Assembly: GCA_027257055.1 (NCBI GenBank) | Contig: JAPVLO010000054.1 | Location: 5,766,001-5,830,000 of the forward strand | Direction of reading: 5' to 3' | DNA length: 64,000 bases | DNA from: Cephalopachus bancanus | Taxonomy: Eukaryota; Chordata; Mammalia; Primates; Tarsiidae | Shown: in pieces, positions 50,441-60,939 of the stretch | Layout: every line of letters begins with the position of its first letter | Numbering within the stretch: position 1 is the first letter of the stretch | The notes under the pieces: generated by a model | What the model was told of the DNA's origin: nothing | What the model saw: the letters and a program-made list of their open reading frames with translations, nothing else | Database searches by the model: none | Made by a program: the position numbers and the translations under genes

Positions 50441-51042
50441 TTTGTTGTTGTTGTTGTTTTTAGACAGGGTCTTGCTCTGTTGCCTAGTCTGGAGTGCAGT
50501 GCAGTGGTGTGATCGTTGCTCACTACAGCATTGAGTTCCTGGGTTCAAGCGATTCTCCCACCTCAGCCTCCTGAGTAGTGGGAACCACAGGCATGTGCCA
50601 CGATGCCCAGCTATTTTTTTTTTTTCTTAAAGAGATGACGTCTCGCCGGGCTCAGTGGCTCAGCCTGTAATCCCACACTTTGGGAGGCTGAGGTGAGTGG
50701 AATGCCTGAGCCTGCCGGTTCAAGACCCACCCAGGCAACTTGGCGAGACCTCATCTCTACAATAAATCAAAAAATTAGCCGGGCATGGTGATGTGCGCCT
50801 GTAGTTCCAGCTACTTGGAAGGAGGCGGAAGGATAGCCAGAGCCCAGCAGGTCGAGGCTGCGGTGGCCGGGAGCGGCCACTGCACTCCAGTCTGGGCGAC
50901 AGAGTGAGACTCCAACTCAAAAAAAAAAGAGATGAAGTCTTGCTATGTCGTCTAAGCTGGTCTCAAATTCCTGTGCTCAAGTGATTTTCCTGTCTCGGCC
51001 TCCCAAAGTGTTGGAATTACAGGCATGAGCCACCATGTCCAA
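50441..51042 (-). mobile_element. Alu element split by a younger Alu
   Basis: Reversed older Alu: GACAGGGTCTTGCTCTGTTG on the left and CACCATGTCCAACAG on the right. It is interrupted at its middle T-run by the opposite-strand Alu at 50645-50928. Confidence 0.92.
50645..50928 (+). mobile_element. Young Alu inserted in an older Alu
   Basis: GCCGGGCTCAGTGGCTCAGC to the A-tail. GAGATGACGTCT before and GAGATGAAGTCT after are the target-site duplication inside the host Alu. Confidence 0.95.
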
Positions 51043-51688
51043 CAGCTAGTCTTTTCTCTAGCAGTCATTGGGGGCAGGAAGGAAGGTGGTAGCAGAAAGG
51101 AGGCACTGCCATGCCTTACACCAGTCCTTCCAGAAGCACTGTGCCTTTACTACTAGTGATTTGGGAAACAATTTTTATTGGCATGCAGGCAAATGTTTCT
51201 TTTCAGTATTTGTGTTTTTATTTTTACAGACATCTTCTATTTTTGGCAAGGAGTGTTGACTTTCCATTTATGGTTATAATATAATGTTTCATTTTAAAAA
51301 TAAAATGACTTAAAAACCAAAGTGAACTAAAAATATATATGTTAAATATATGTTTAATATATATAAGTGAACCACAGAAATGGAAAAAGGTAGACTGAGG
51401 GTTAAGAAACATTGCCTTGAGCTAAGGCCACTCTGAGGTTAATCCCATCTGCCCCAGATCAGCAACTCTTGAAAAGTGGTCCCTATCTTTCCAGTGTTCT
51501 GAACACCCAGGGATAGGCACACTTCTCATGTGTAGTTTCATAGAATATCTGTGTTTTCAGGGCACCCTTACATGCAAAAATGACAAAGGAGGAGTGCCCA
51601 ATTGGATTATAAACCTGGGGCCCACAGCAAAGCTGTTTTCAACACCTACTTACTAACACAAATACGTCTTAGTTGCTACAGTCTAAAC

Positions 51689-52164
51689 CAGGGATGTCCA
51701 CCTTTTGGCTTCCCTAGGCTGCATTGAATAAAGACAATTGTCTTGGGCTGCACATAAATTATATGATATAGCTCGTGTGTATACATAATAATAAGACTTT
51801 TTAATGATAAAATTTAGAAAAATGAGAACAATATAAAACTAGTGGGAAATCTGACCTTGTTCTTGTAAAACTTACCTATCAATGCCTGGATCAATGGAGA
51901 TAGTCACAATTCTTAGTGAGTTCTCAAGGTGCTCATCAGAAATGTTTGTTCGAATTTTGATTCATAGTTGAAAACAGCTGCTCGCAAATGTATGCACTGC
52001 CAAAAAGTGATGTCACGAATAAGGCGTGATTGCGAGCTTCAAAAGTGGAATGATGCATGGGGTCATGAAGAAAATAAATGCTAACAAACACATGAAGTTA
52101 AAAGATTTTGTAGGCCCACATTACTAGCTGTCCTGGGCCTAGAGCCACGGATTAGGCATGCCTG
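51689..52164. mobile_element. hAT (Zaphod/Tip100-like) DNA transposon relic
   Basis: It starts CAGGGATGTCCACCTTTTGG and ends GGCATGCCTG, giving CAGGNATG terminal inverted repeats. It is flanked by a perfect 8-base duplication GTCTAAAC (51681-51688, 52165-52172), the hAT hallmark. The interior keeps traces of transposase-type coding sequence, without an intact frame. Confidence 0.88.
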
Positions 52165-53224
52165 GTCTAAACATTCTTTTATCTATTGTCTTTTTCCTAG
52201 TGGGAAAAATCAGGACATAACTTGCTCTGCATCTTGGTGTCTGAGCTTTCAGCCCTGTCAGCCCAGCTCCGAGGCACCGTTCCTTAGGCTGTGCCACCCC
52301 TGGCCTTCAGGCACATGTACAAGCTCATACAGGAAGTAGTACAGGAAGGGAGGTTGCAGACTGCTTAACTTATCTTTCTTTCCATCTGCCCTGTGGTCTT
52401 TATTGCCTGTCCAAGGTGCTTGGCATGCATCGTTTCTTTAATCCTGTAAGAAATAATATGTTCTCTGGGAGATGAAAATGTCTATAAGATCAGGTTCACA
52501 GATGACCTATCCAATTCAAAGCTCCCCCCTTCCCTCTTCCTGTCTCAAGAACCCAAATATGTTTCCATTAATTGATAAAAACAAAATTCAATTTTGTCAC
52601 TTGTCTGCTGTGGGCTCTGACGCCCTCTAGTGACAAAAAAATTCTTTGGACGAAGAAGCAATGTCCCTAGATATTCAGTAGTCTCTACAAGATGGTTGCG
52701 GCAAGTACCCTTACTTGAGCTTGCAACCAGAAGAGCTAATTTTATAAGAATTTATTTTAGTAACCAAGGATTTCTTATGCTGATCCCAAGCTCTGATGAT
52801 ACATCAGTTAGGATTCTTTTCCGTTGTAAGCAAAACAACTGAGAATTTACTGAGCTAGATAGCTGTGGGTAGTCCAGGGTTGAATTTCAGGACTAAATTC
52901 ATCCAGACTAAATGCAAGTGGTCTTACCAGGCACTGCCTCTCAGCATGCATTCCTCTCAGTGTATCATCCTCTGGGCATGAGTCAACTCTGCCTTCAGCT
53001 CTGGTGGGGTCATAAGTGCCCTTTACCAACAACCGCATCCGCTTCACGTTTCACATATCCTCATTTCAAATCCATTAGAGAAGAAGTTTGTGTCCCAGTG
53101 TTTCCCCAAAGGTCTCAAGACTTACTCAAATCAGTCACTGGCTTAGGTCAAGTCAAGTTTCCTACCCCTCTGCTTCCCCACACCTACATGTGTACCCAAG
53201 CCCTGGGATTGGTGTCAGTGGCAC

Positions 53225-53427
53225 TGTTGTGGTTAATTTTATGTGTCAAGTTAGCTAGGCCATAGTACCCAGATATTTGGCCAAACACTATTCTAGATGT
53301 TTCTGTGAAGCAGCTTTTTGAATAAGATTGACATTTAAATTAGTACACTTGAATAATACAGTTGCCTTCTAGAATTCAGGTGGGCCTTATCCAATCAGTT
53401 GAAGATCTTAAGAAAAAGACTGATCTC
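53225..53427 (+). mobile_element. MLT2-type ERVL LTR, left part
   Basis: TGTTGTGGTTAATTTTATGTG, CCCAGATATTTGGCCAAACA and CCTTATCCAATCAGTTGAAG are diagnostic of MLT2 LTRs. It is interrupted by the solo LTR at 53428 and resumes at 54832. Confidence 0.85.
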
Positions 53428-54825
53428 TGTCGGGGACCAGCCCCGACGGAGGGAAGGGTTAGGACCGCAACGGAGAATCCAGATGGCGCTAGAAGAGACC
53501 ACTCAGAGGCGATTTCTTCTGGGAACAGTCTGATCAGGACTGAAGCCAAATTTTATTTTGACTCCTTCCAACTTATATACCTTTTTCCATACCCTCCATC
53601 AGTGTGTCAATCACTTTGGGGGCGTACAAACTTTATGCAAATTACGTATCACGAGACTTGCAAGTTTCCAGCAAACAATTACAATTCTATGATACATGAC
53701 GTGTTTCACAAAACTTACATTAAATTCACAGGTATACAATTTTTATACAGATTGTTCAAAGTGTTCTCCACAATGTTCAATAAATCATTCACATTATACT
53801 CTTTGTTCCAGACCCTGATTAATACAAAAACTTTTCTAAGTTAAATCCAAGTTTACTGACTCCTAATGTTTTCAATGATTAATAGTATCAATTTAACACT
53901 ATACTATAATCTATAAGTTTACTTAAATGACTCAGTTATTCTATTAATCTATTATGGAATGTAGTGTCCTGTAATTCTATAACTATTAAAACTTATTCTT
54001 AAATTATAAAACCTTACCATGACTTAAATGAATTTCCTATGTCTAAACTTTAATTTTTGTAATGATTGACCTTTAATACTATGCTTTATCCTATAAGCCA
54101 ATACCTTATCATTAATTCTTTTATAAATCGTATAGTAACTATTATATTTGAATAATGTAGCCAAAAGAAACAAAACTGCAAGCATAAATTTGCTCAAATA
54201 TACTCTAAAACGTAACTATAAGTGTATAAATTATATTTTATCCTAACAAGTCTACTCTAGAAATCATATAGTAGCTTTCACACTCCTGAGTAAGGAAATG
54301 GATGGCCACATGGCCTCAGGCTGAGGTAAACAGAGGCAGACAGAGTTTCGGTAGGAAACAAAGGCATAGTCGGTATGAAACAAAGGCATAGTCGCCAAGT
54401 TAATGGCTTTGACTGCAGACAGTTTTCGGTATTTAACAGCACAAAGGCAAGGAAATGTATACCTGTAATGGGACAATAGCAATCCTTTCTGCCTGGCCAG
54501 GAACAGGGCAATAAGACTATGATGGTAATTTAGTCTCTAATCTTAGCTCTAGGGGAAACTGCTTAAGAGTTGACTCACCAGAGAATAGAAGTTTGAAAAA
54601 TATCTAGAAAGAAGTAAGATTTAGAAAGGACAAGGTCATTCTGCTGTATAACCTTTCATCAGACGTATAGAGATTTTTCTTATAAGTTTTACTGTCATGT
54701 ATGCACACTGGTCATCAATCACACGCCAATATTATAGGTATAACTGATATCCTATGTCAGAGGCGATCTTCCAGATGGGCCTTTACAGGCCTCAGCCATG
54801 TAGCTATAGATGTTGGCTCCCAACA
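53428..54825 (-). mobile_element. Solo LTR of a class II (ERVK-like) endogenous retrovirus
   Basis: On the minus strand the element begins TGTTGGGAGCCAACATC and ends GGTCCCCGACA, i.e. TG...CA termini in the style of betaretroviral LTRs. GATCTC at 53422-53427 and 54826-54831 is a perfect 6-base target-site duplication, the class II length. The 1398-base element carries TATATAAG (53572-53579) and AATAAA (53552-53557) in LTR order on the minus strand, and a 22-base tandem repeat in U3 (54355-54394). There are no gag, pro, pol or env sequences: it is a recombined solo LTR. Confidence 0.9.
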
Positions 54826-54831
54826 GATCTC

Positions 54832-55059
54832 CCCTGAGAGAGTGGGAATTCTGCCAGCAGACTGTCTTTGGGCTTGAACTGCAACTCTACCCGAGTCACT
54901 TCCTAGCCTGTTGGCCTATGCTGCAGACTTTGGACTTTTCAGCCTCCACAATCCCATGAGTCAATTCCTTAATATCGATGTATTTATCCATCCATCCATC
55001 CATTCATCCAACCATCCATCCTATTGGTTCTGTTTCTCTAGAGAATTCCAACTAAAACA
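54832..55059 (+). mobile_element. MLT2-type ERVL LTR, right part with (ATCC)n
   Basis: CTGAGAGAGTGGGAATTCTG, CTTTTCAGCCTCCACAATCC, an ATCC microsatellite at 54985-55022, and the typical end TTGGTTCTGTTTCTCTAGAG. Confidence 0.85.
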
Positions 55060-55099
55060 GCCACTCACATCAAATAGTTAAAAGAAAGGATAGGAAAAT

Positions 55100-55345
55100 T
55101 TTTTTTTTCTCGTAAAAAATTTTTATTTTAAAGATACTGGGTACAATTCAGAGCTAGGTATAAAAATAGTCATTGTACAGGTTAAGTTTGGGCCTCACTT
55201 TGGTCCCCATTCACCTGGTTTGAGATCAGGTACTCTTATTGAGTGTGCCTCCTCCCACCTCCTCCCTACTTCCCCCTTCCCTGGCAGTTTCCCACTACTG
55301 CAGTCCCTTTCTTAGAGTATTATAATAATTGTTCAGGGTGGGGCA
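55100..55345 (-). mobile_element. L1 3' UTR fragment (recent family)
   Basis: Reversed copy with GTACAATTCAGAGCTAGG, GGGCCTCACTTTGGTCCCC, GAGATCAGGTACTCTTATT and CCCACTACTGCAGTCCC. It is the longest of the antisense copies. Confidence 0.85.
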
Positions 55346-55647
55346 GTTTTTCTAAAAGCAACAATTTGGAAGTGCTGTTGCCAGGAAGAAGGAGAAAAAA
55401 TATAGGACAAGCAATCACAGATGTCCACAGATGTACAGCTGGGAACTATTAAAATCAACTTAGTGCTATTTAGTAAAAATAATTTGATTGACAGCAATTT
55501 TTTAAGATATTAGGTCCATGGGGGGAAAGGAACAAGTAGTCTTGGTGACAAAAAGGTGTCAATGTTTTTATTTTTTTATCCTCCCAGCTTTTTACATAGT
55601 CATATATGTGTTTAAACATCATTCAGAATGTTCAGAGGCAAGTGTAC

Positions 55648-55795
55648 CTTCTGAGTAGAAGACTCAAACTTTAACTTATATGATATGGTTTGAGTAAAAT
55701 CAGGATGTTTGTCCAAAATATCTCCCACATCTGGTAGAGAGACTGAAATTCTATTATCAAAATTGTATTTCTTTGCCCTTGAAGGCTTGAGAATG
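55648..55795 (-). CDS. Unidentified exon-like open island
   Basis: An acceptor-like TTACCAACACATTCCTAAG precedes 55795 and a donor AAG GTACAC follows 55648. The 148 bases are open (1 + 49 codons): ILKPSRAKKYNFDNRISVSL, then PDVGDILDKHPDF and TISYKLKFESSTQK. The open frame actually continues outside both boundaries (91 codons in total to a stop at 55612). It ends in phase 0, which would join in frame to the phase-0 start of the island at 32741-32508 on the same strand. The family is not recognised; chance is a real alternative. Confidence 0.3.
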
Positions 55796-56271
55796 CTTAG
55801 GAATGTGTTGGTAAAATAAAAAATAACCTTTAAAGACACCCAAACTCTTTTTTCCAGAACACCAGCATTCAAGAGGTGTTCATTCAATAGATTCTTAGAA
55901 GGGTTCTATAGACAAATAAGTTTGGGGAACAGTATATATCATTACCCATCTCACTTACATTCTCAATGTATATAGCATATGAAGAACTGTAAGAAGTCTT
56001 GGATTAAGAGATCTATTTGAATTAACCTAGAATTTTCTAAAATTATCGACCATGAAACACAACTCTTCCTTCAAATATCTATTCCTATTCATTGAACTTG
56101 AGGACAATTTGATGTGCATTGGGAGGGGTGGGGTAGAAAGAGTAAGGCCTTAGGAGCAAGAATATCTAAGTTTAATTCCTGACTGTGCTATTTATTAACC
56201 AGCCAATTTTGCCAATGTTGCTTAAGCTTTGTTGGCTACAATTATTTATTTTTAAAATAAGTTTAATAATC

Positions 56272-56543
56272 ACCGGCCCTGCACACTGGGAGACCGAGGT
56301 GGGAGGATTGCCTGAGTCCAACAGTTCAAGACCAGCCTGGACAACATGGCGAGACCTTGTCTCTGCAATAAATCAAAAAATTAGCTTGACGTGGTAGTGC
56401 TCACCTGTAGTTCCAGCTGCTTGGAAGGCTAAGGTGGAAGGATCACCGGAGCCCAGCAGGTTGAGGCTGTGGTGGCCGTGAGCATGCCACTGTACTTCAG
56501 CCTGGGTGACAGAGAGAGACTCTGAATAAAAAAAAAAAAAAAA
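56272..56543 (+). mobile_element. Alu element, 5'-damaged
   Basis: It begins within CACCGGCCCTGCACACTGGGA (missing part of the left arm), with the ATAAATCAAAAA linker and an A-tail at 56528-56543. AATAATCACC before and AAATCACCC after suggest the duplicated target. Confidence 0.85.
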
Positions 56544-56739
56544 TCACCCACCTCACTAGGCTATAACGGGCTATAATGATAAGTCAGGAAGAAACATCTG
56601 TGAGAGTTGCTGGCTCATAATTTACACTCAAGAGAGACTGATTTTGTCAATTACCCTTTCTCTCTTCCCCCCTCCCTTTTTCATTCTCTCCTCCCTCCCC
56701 ATTTCCTACCGACCTTCCATGATATTTTGAAATATAAAT

Positions 56740-56900
56740 GACTGTTTTATTTTAGAATAGTTTTAGATTTACAGAAAGATGGCACAGATAATACAGAGAG
56801 GGCCTGTATACCACCCTTTCTACCCCACTCGCTTCTTGTTGTGTCAGTTTACATGCTCAGAACTCTGTGAACAAGACTGGAACAGCCAGAGTCGTCCCCG
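56740..56900. mobile_element. Old L1 tail fragment
   Basis: AGTTTTAGATTTACAGAAAG with ACAGAGAGGGCCTGTATACC resembles the same L1M region as 22131 and 1513. Confidence 0.5.
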
Positions 56901-57974
56901 TGTAGTCTTCCAACCTACTGGAAGGCGGGACAAAGACAAGCCAATCAACACCTACAAGGCTGGTGATAAGTGTAGGGACAGATGGACAACAGAGGGTGAG
57001 TGAAAGCACCTACTCTGGGCTGTGGGGGGACGGCGAGGTCCTGAGCAGCCCTCCAGAAGAAAATGTCAACTAAGAGGAAGCCTGAAGAATGAAAAGCAAG
57101 CCAGGTGGGGGAAGGGGCGAGGAGCGTGTGTTACAGTGAAATGAATGCAACCGCGAGGGAAGAGAGGCAGCAGAGTGGGTTGCAGGGCTTGGTGGTGGAC
57201 CCCCAAAGAATACTGAAACCTTCCGTTGTGCCCAGTCTGTGACATGCTTCCAGACTCAGGCCCAATATATATGTCCTTATGCAAACTTACTCTCTGTAAA
57301 ATTCTTCCAAAGCAATAGTGACGGGGTTCACCAGAGCACTAAAGAGTTACAAGACTTTTTTTTTTTTTTTCTCTCTCAAGAAAAATGGCCAGGAAATAAT
57401 GAGTAACAAAGGAGAGGAAGTAATTGTGAACGTTTAATACAGCTAGGGCTGTGCGATTTGTTTTTAGTAAACTTTGTTCTCTTGCGAAATAAAAGCGAAG
57501 GGGCCCTCCCTTTTCAAAATTCCATTGCATAATGCGTGTCCTTTTTCTATTGTGAATGTCGATCCCTACGCTACGCGGGACTCCTGCGAGCCTCTCATGC
57601 TGCAGCCACCACAGGGAGGTGAGTCGAAGGCCAGGTCTTCCTCTGACGGTCCCCCGCGACTAGCCCGGGCTCCTGCACCCAGGCAGGGTATGTGCGCGCC
57701 GAGCTCCAGCCTCGGTTCGAACCCCACTCCCCCACCCCCCGCCCCCCACCTTACCAGGCTGCCCGACTGCTGCAGCTTTCAGGTAGGGCAGCAGGCCGGC
57801 CGTCGGGGTCATCACCGGAGCCGAGCATGCCAGCCACTGCGGAAACGCCCCGGGATGGGGAATGCCCGTCTGTGCAACAAACCCTGCCTCCTCCCTGAGC
57901 CCGGCTTCCCTCTCCCCACCCCCGCGCAGGCCGGGCTGCTGAATCAAGGGAGCCCTCCCCACCCCCAGTCCCCC

Positions 57975-57985
57975 GGGCACTCCCC
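57975..57985 (+). promoter_or_regulatory. Position of the FAS NF-kappaB site
   Basis: GGGCACTCCCC occupies the place of the human promoter kappaB element (GGGCGTTCCCC from memory), about 300 bases before the ATG. The half-sites are kept and two central bases differ. Confidence 0.5.
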
Positions 57986-58277
57986 GGCAAGGCTTCCTCC
58001 TCCGCCCCCCGCTGCCCATCCTGGGGGCTTTTCGTGAGGTCGTCTCTGGTCCCTCCGGAGAGAGCCACCCAGGCGCTCCAAGACACTCATGCGGAGAGAG
58101 GAAAGCGGTCTGCCGGTGACCCTGCAGGGGCGCCAGGGGGCGGGCTCGGGTCGGGCACACCCCAGAGGCCGGCGGGAACGCCAGGAGGGGCCAGGCGGGG
58201 CTGTCGCTTCTCCGGCAGGTGACCGGCTCCGCTCGGAGGTGGAGAGCCGTGTCACTTCGGCGGATCGCTCCGTGGCC

Positions 58278-58307
58278 ATGCGCGACATCTGGGTCGTCTT
58301 GCTTCTG
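58278..58307 (+). CDS. FAS: FAS (CD95/TNFRSF6) coding exon 1
   Basis: ATG at 58278-58280 follows the FAS leader block GGATCGCTCCGTGGCCATG. It encodes MRDIWVVLLL, then donor GTGAGC at 58308. Human exon 1 encodes ten residues, MLGIWTLLPL, in the same place, so length, phase and the I-W core agree. This is the start of the signal peptide of the death receptor that binds FASL and recruits FADD. The second and third residues (Arg-Asp) differ from human Leu-Gly. Exon 2 and the rest of the receptor lie beyond the window. Confidence 0.9.
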
Positions 58308-58715
58308 GTGAGCCCCCTTCTGCCCCGGCGCCCCCCGGCTCAGTCCCCGGGCGGGTCGCGCGCCGGGTTGCGGTGGTGGCGGCGGGGGCGCTTGGGCAGC
58401 CGGGCGCGGCGGGTCGCCTGCGGCAGGCTTATGACCGACGGACCGGGGGTCGGGGTAGGGTGGGGGTGGGGGTGCTGCTATGACTTTCTTTCCCGCCCGG
58501 GTGTTCAGGAAGCCGGGGACTCGCTTCTCTTCTGTCTGGATGCAAAGGGCCGACCCCGCTGGGCAGGCGGAGAGGATCAGGCGCTCCCGGGGGACCACTG
58601 CGCTCGGCGTGGAGGAGGGCTGGGCGTGGGGGCGGACAGGGGTCGCGGCAGGCGTCTGGGGGGCTTTGGGGTGGCTGGAGCTGGAGCCCGGCGGGAGAGA
58701 AGAGGGGTGTCTCCA

Positions 58716-58725
58716 GGACAAGGCC
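58716..58725 (+). promoter_or_regulatory. Remnant of the FAS intron 1 p53 response element
   Basis: GGACAAGGCC followed by AAGCCACAGGTCCGCTCG aligns with the human element (two decamers, GGACAAGCCC and TGACAAGCCA, from memory) and its flank. Only one decamer-like half-site remains here, with a G at the eighth position; the second is missing. Confidence 0.55.
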
Positions 58726-58979
58726 AAGCCACAGGTCCGCTCGCAGTGGGAGTGTGCGCGCCGCGAAGCTGGGGGCGGTGAGAGCCCGCTGCCCTTGGGA
58801 TAGTGCTCGGATTCTGACCGCCCTCAAACTTAGGGACTAGGTCAGCCCCGAAGCAGTGCAAACCCCAGGCTCCGGAAGGCACCTTTTTTTCGCGAAAAAG
58901 TTATCTTGGGGCTATATGTGCCTCTCAAGTCTTGTTTACCTTCTTATCGCAACACAGAAAAAGAAACTTTTTGTTTCCC

Positions 58980-58993
58980 TTCCGGGAATTCCT
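58980..58993. promoter_or_regulatory. Overlapping STAT-type and kappaB-type motifs
   Basis: TTCCGGGAA (a GAS-type TTCNNNGAA palindrome) overlaps GGGAATTCCT (a kappaB-type site). It is a motif match only, in early FAS intron 1. Confidence 0.35.
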
Positions 58994-59214
58994 CTCTTTA
59001 AGCCTGTAAGTCACTGCAGCTTGGACTCCCACGGTAGTTTCTGCCCGGCCTCCCTGCTCCAGATGGGGGGGGGGGGCTGGTGCCAGTCCCCACCGCGCAG
59101 GAAAAGGGCGCCTGTGCTTGGCCTAGACATGCAGCAGACTCTGGAGGAAGAGTCCCTCGCTCAGAAATGTCAGCTCGTTGGTGGCTCATCCAAGGGACTT
59201 GAGTCCAAGAGGTT

Positions 59215-59425
59215 CATACTTCACTGGGCCCCAACAAAGTGCCAGACATAGTGATAGAAGTGTTTACAGATGTGGTCTTAGTCCATTCTCACAGTAGCGG
59301 GAAGTGAGGAAGATGTCCTCGTCTCCATTTTACAGAAATGGAGGCTCAGAGAGCTTCGGAAATCAACCGAGTTCACACAGCTAGAAGTGGCGGAGCTGGA
59401 ATTGAACTCAGATCTCATTCCAAAG
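59215..59425 (-). repeat. MIR relic
   Basis: AACAAAGTGCCAGACATAGTG, TCCATTTTACAGAAATGGAGG and CACACAGCTAGAAGTGGCGG, reversed MIR. Confidence 0.8.
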
Positions 59426-60652
59426 CCCAAGGCTGTTTGCTGATTGCATCTGGTTTCCAGATGACTCCAAGAGTGGGAAGGAAAAGACTGTAATGTCTGA
59501 ATCCACTTATGATTAGAAAAAAAAAACTCCCCCTGTGTCTTTCAGAAAAAAAATGTGCGATATCTGTGCTCCTTTAGAAACTTTTTTTAAGAAAAATTTA
59601 AGATTCAAAAATGGAAAAACCATTTACACAACCTCAAGATGCACTGTTCTCTCTCTTATTAGAACCACTGCACTGTTGCAGCTTTGGTTGCTTTCAAAAT
59701 CTCTCAGTTCTTGGACAACAGTATTAGCAAAGTGTAACAAAATTATCAAAGCATGGAGACGTGCTGGTTTAACTTTTGTACAATAGCGTCTTTACCCGAG
59801 GCTGAATGTTGAGAGCACCAAGAAAACTTTGCTTGTCTGAAGGAATGCACACACACGAATATATGGACACATATGCTCATTTTTATTTGTACTTATTTAT
59901 ATATGTATTATAATTTAGAAACATATACACGTATTTACATTTGCCTATAATATAAATTAATATAATTTATTATATTTATATATATGTGGCCTAGGAAATT
60001 AAGATTTATTAAATACAATTTATAAATGCAGCTGAGTAAAATTTTAAAAATCAAACATAACCCTATCAACCTATATCATCAATGCTTACATTTTCCAGCA
60101 TATCTTCCATTTTTCACGCTCTGAATGGACTTTTAAATGTAGTTACACAGAACCTGGCTTTGCACCCACGAATTGTCTCTAAAAGAAGTTTCCACTGCTG
60201 TGTCACCTCTGTGTCTCCAGAAAATGCTGGCTTTTATGTCTTCACACTTAGTGCTTCCTTGGTGTCAGCAGTAGATAAAATAAGAGGCCAAGTGCTAACT
60301 ACACAGAAGCAAATTGGTTTACTTCTCTCTGTGGGCTGGAAGTGGATGGGTGAGGAGCTTTTTTCCTGTGTTTCCTCTCTCTTCCTCAGGTCCTCTGTCT
60401 TTGATGCCTACTTTCGTCAACAAATATCCCCATCCTTAACCCTTTGCTTCTCTTTCCTTCTCCCTGCCCTCATGGTGTTTGTTTTCTCGCTCCTGTTTCT
60501 GAGTGTTTTTTCTATGGCACTTGAAATAAATAAGTTTGAAGTCCCTAAACACTCACACATTTCGAAAAGAGACAGAAAAAGAGTCAAACTTACTTTACAA
60601 ATTTGTTTGAGAAATAGCTGTGGGCACTTGTTTGGTTTAATAGTGCATGATT

Positions 60653-60939
60653 GCCGGGCTCGGTGGCTCAGCCTGTAATCCCGCACCTTTGGGAGGCTGT
60701 GAGTGGATTGCCTGAGCCCGCGGGTTCGAGACCCGCCTGGGCAGCAAGACCTCATCTCTACAATAAATCAAAAAATCAGCCGGGCATGGTAGCGCATGCC
60801 TGTAATTCCCGCTACTCGGAAGGCTGAGGCGGAAGGATCGCAGGAGCCCAGCAGGCGAGGCTGCGGTGGCCGGAAGCGGCCACTGCACTCTAGTCTGGGC
60901 GACAGAGTGAGACTCCAACTCAAAAAAAAAAAAAAAAAA
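60653..60939 (+). mobile_element. Young Alu element in FAS intron 1
   Basis: GCCGGGCTCGGTGGCTCAGC to an 18-base A-tail. ATAGTGCATGAT on both sides (60640 and 60939) is a perfect target-site duplication. Confidence 0.97.

Larger units (their letters stand above)
57550..58830 (+). promoter_or_regulatory. FAS: FAS CpG-island promoter
   Basis: GC- and CpG-rich island without a TATA box, spanning the FAS start region. Blocks such as GGGGGCTTTTCGTGAGGTCG (58024-58043) and TCACTTCGGCGGATCGCTC match the human FAS promoter and leader as I remember them. The 5' UTR start is not fixed by the sequence. In human, long non-coding-leader ACTA2 transcripts also begin on this side, so the island may be bidirectional; that is inference here. 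Confidence 0.85.

Noticed and set aside
53362..53844. 160-codon plus-strand frame
   Set aside because: It spans the junction of the MLT2 relic and the solo LTR, antisense to the LTR. No retroviral protein similarity was seen.
57474..58037. 187-codon plus-strand frame upstream of FAS
   Set aside because: Also proline-rich CpG-island translation. It ends before the FAS ATG and shows no homology.
57660..58727. 355-codon open frame on the minus strand across the FAS promoter
   Set aside because: Proline/arginine-rich low-complexity translation of a CpG island, overlapping FAS exon 1 antisense. GC-rich DNA lacks stop codons by chance, and no family or splice context is seen.
58089..58781. 230-codon plus frame containing the FAS start in another context
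   Set aside because: It reads through the GT donor of FAS exon 1 into the intron. The known splice pattern explains the region better.
60082..60678. 198-codon open frame in FAS intron 1
   Set aside because: Runs into a young Alu, has no recognisable domain and no sign of conserved coding. Probably chance.
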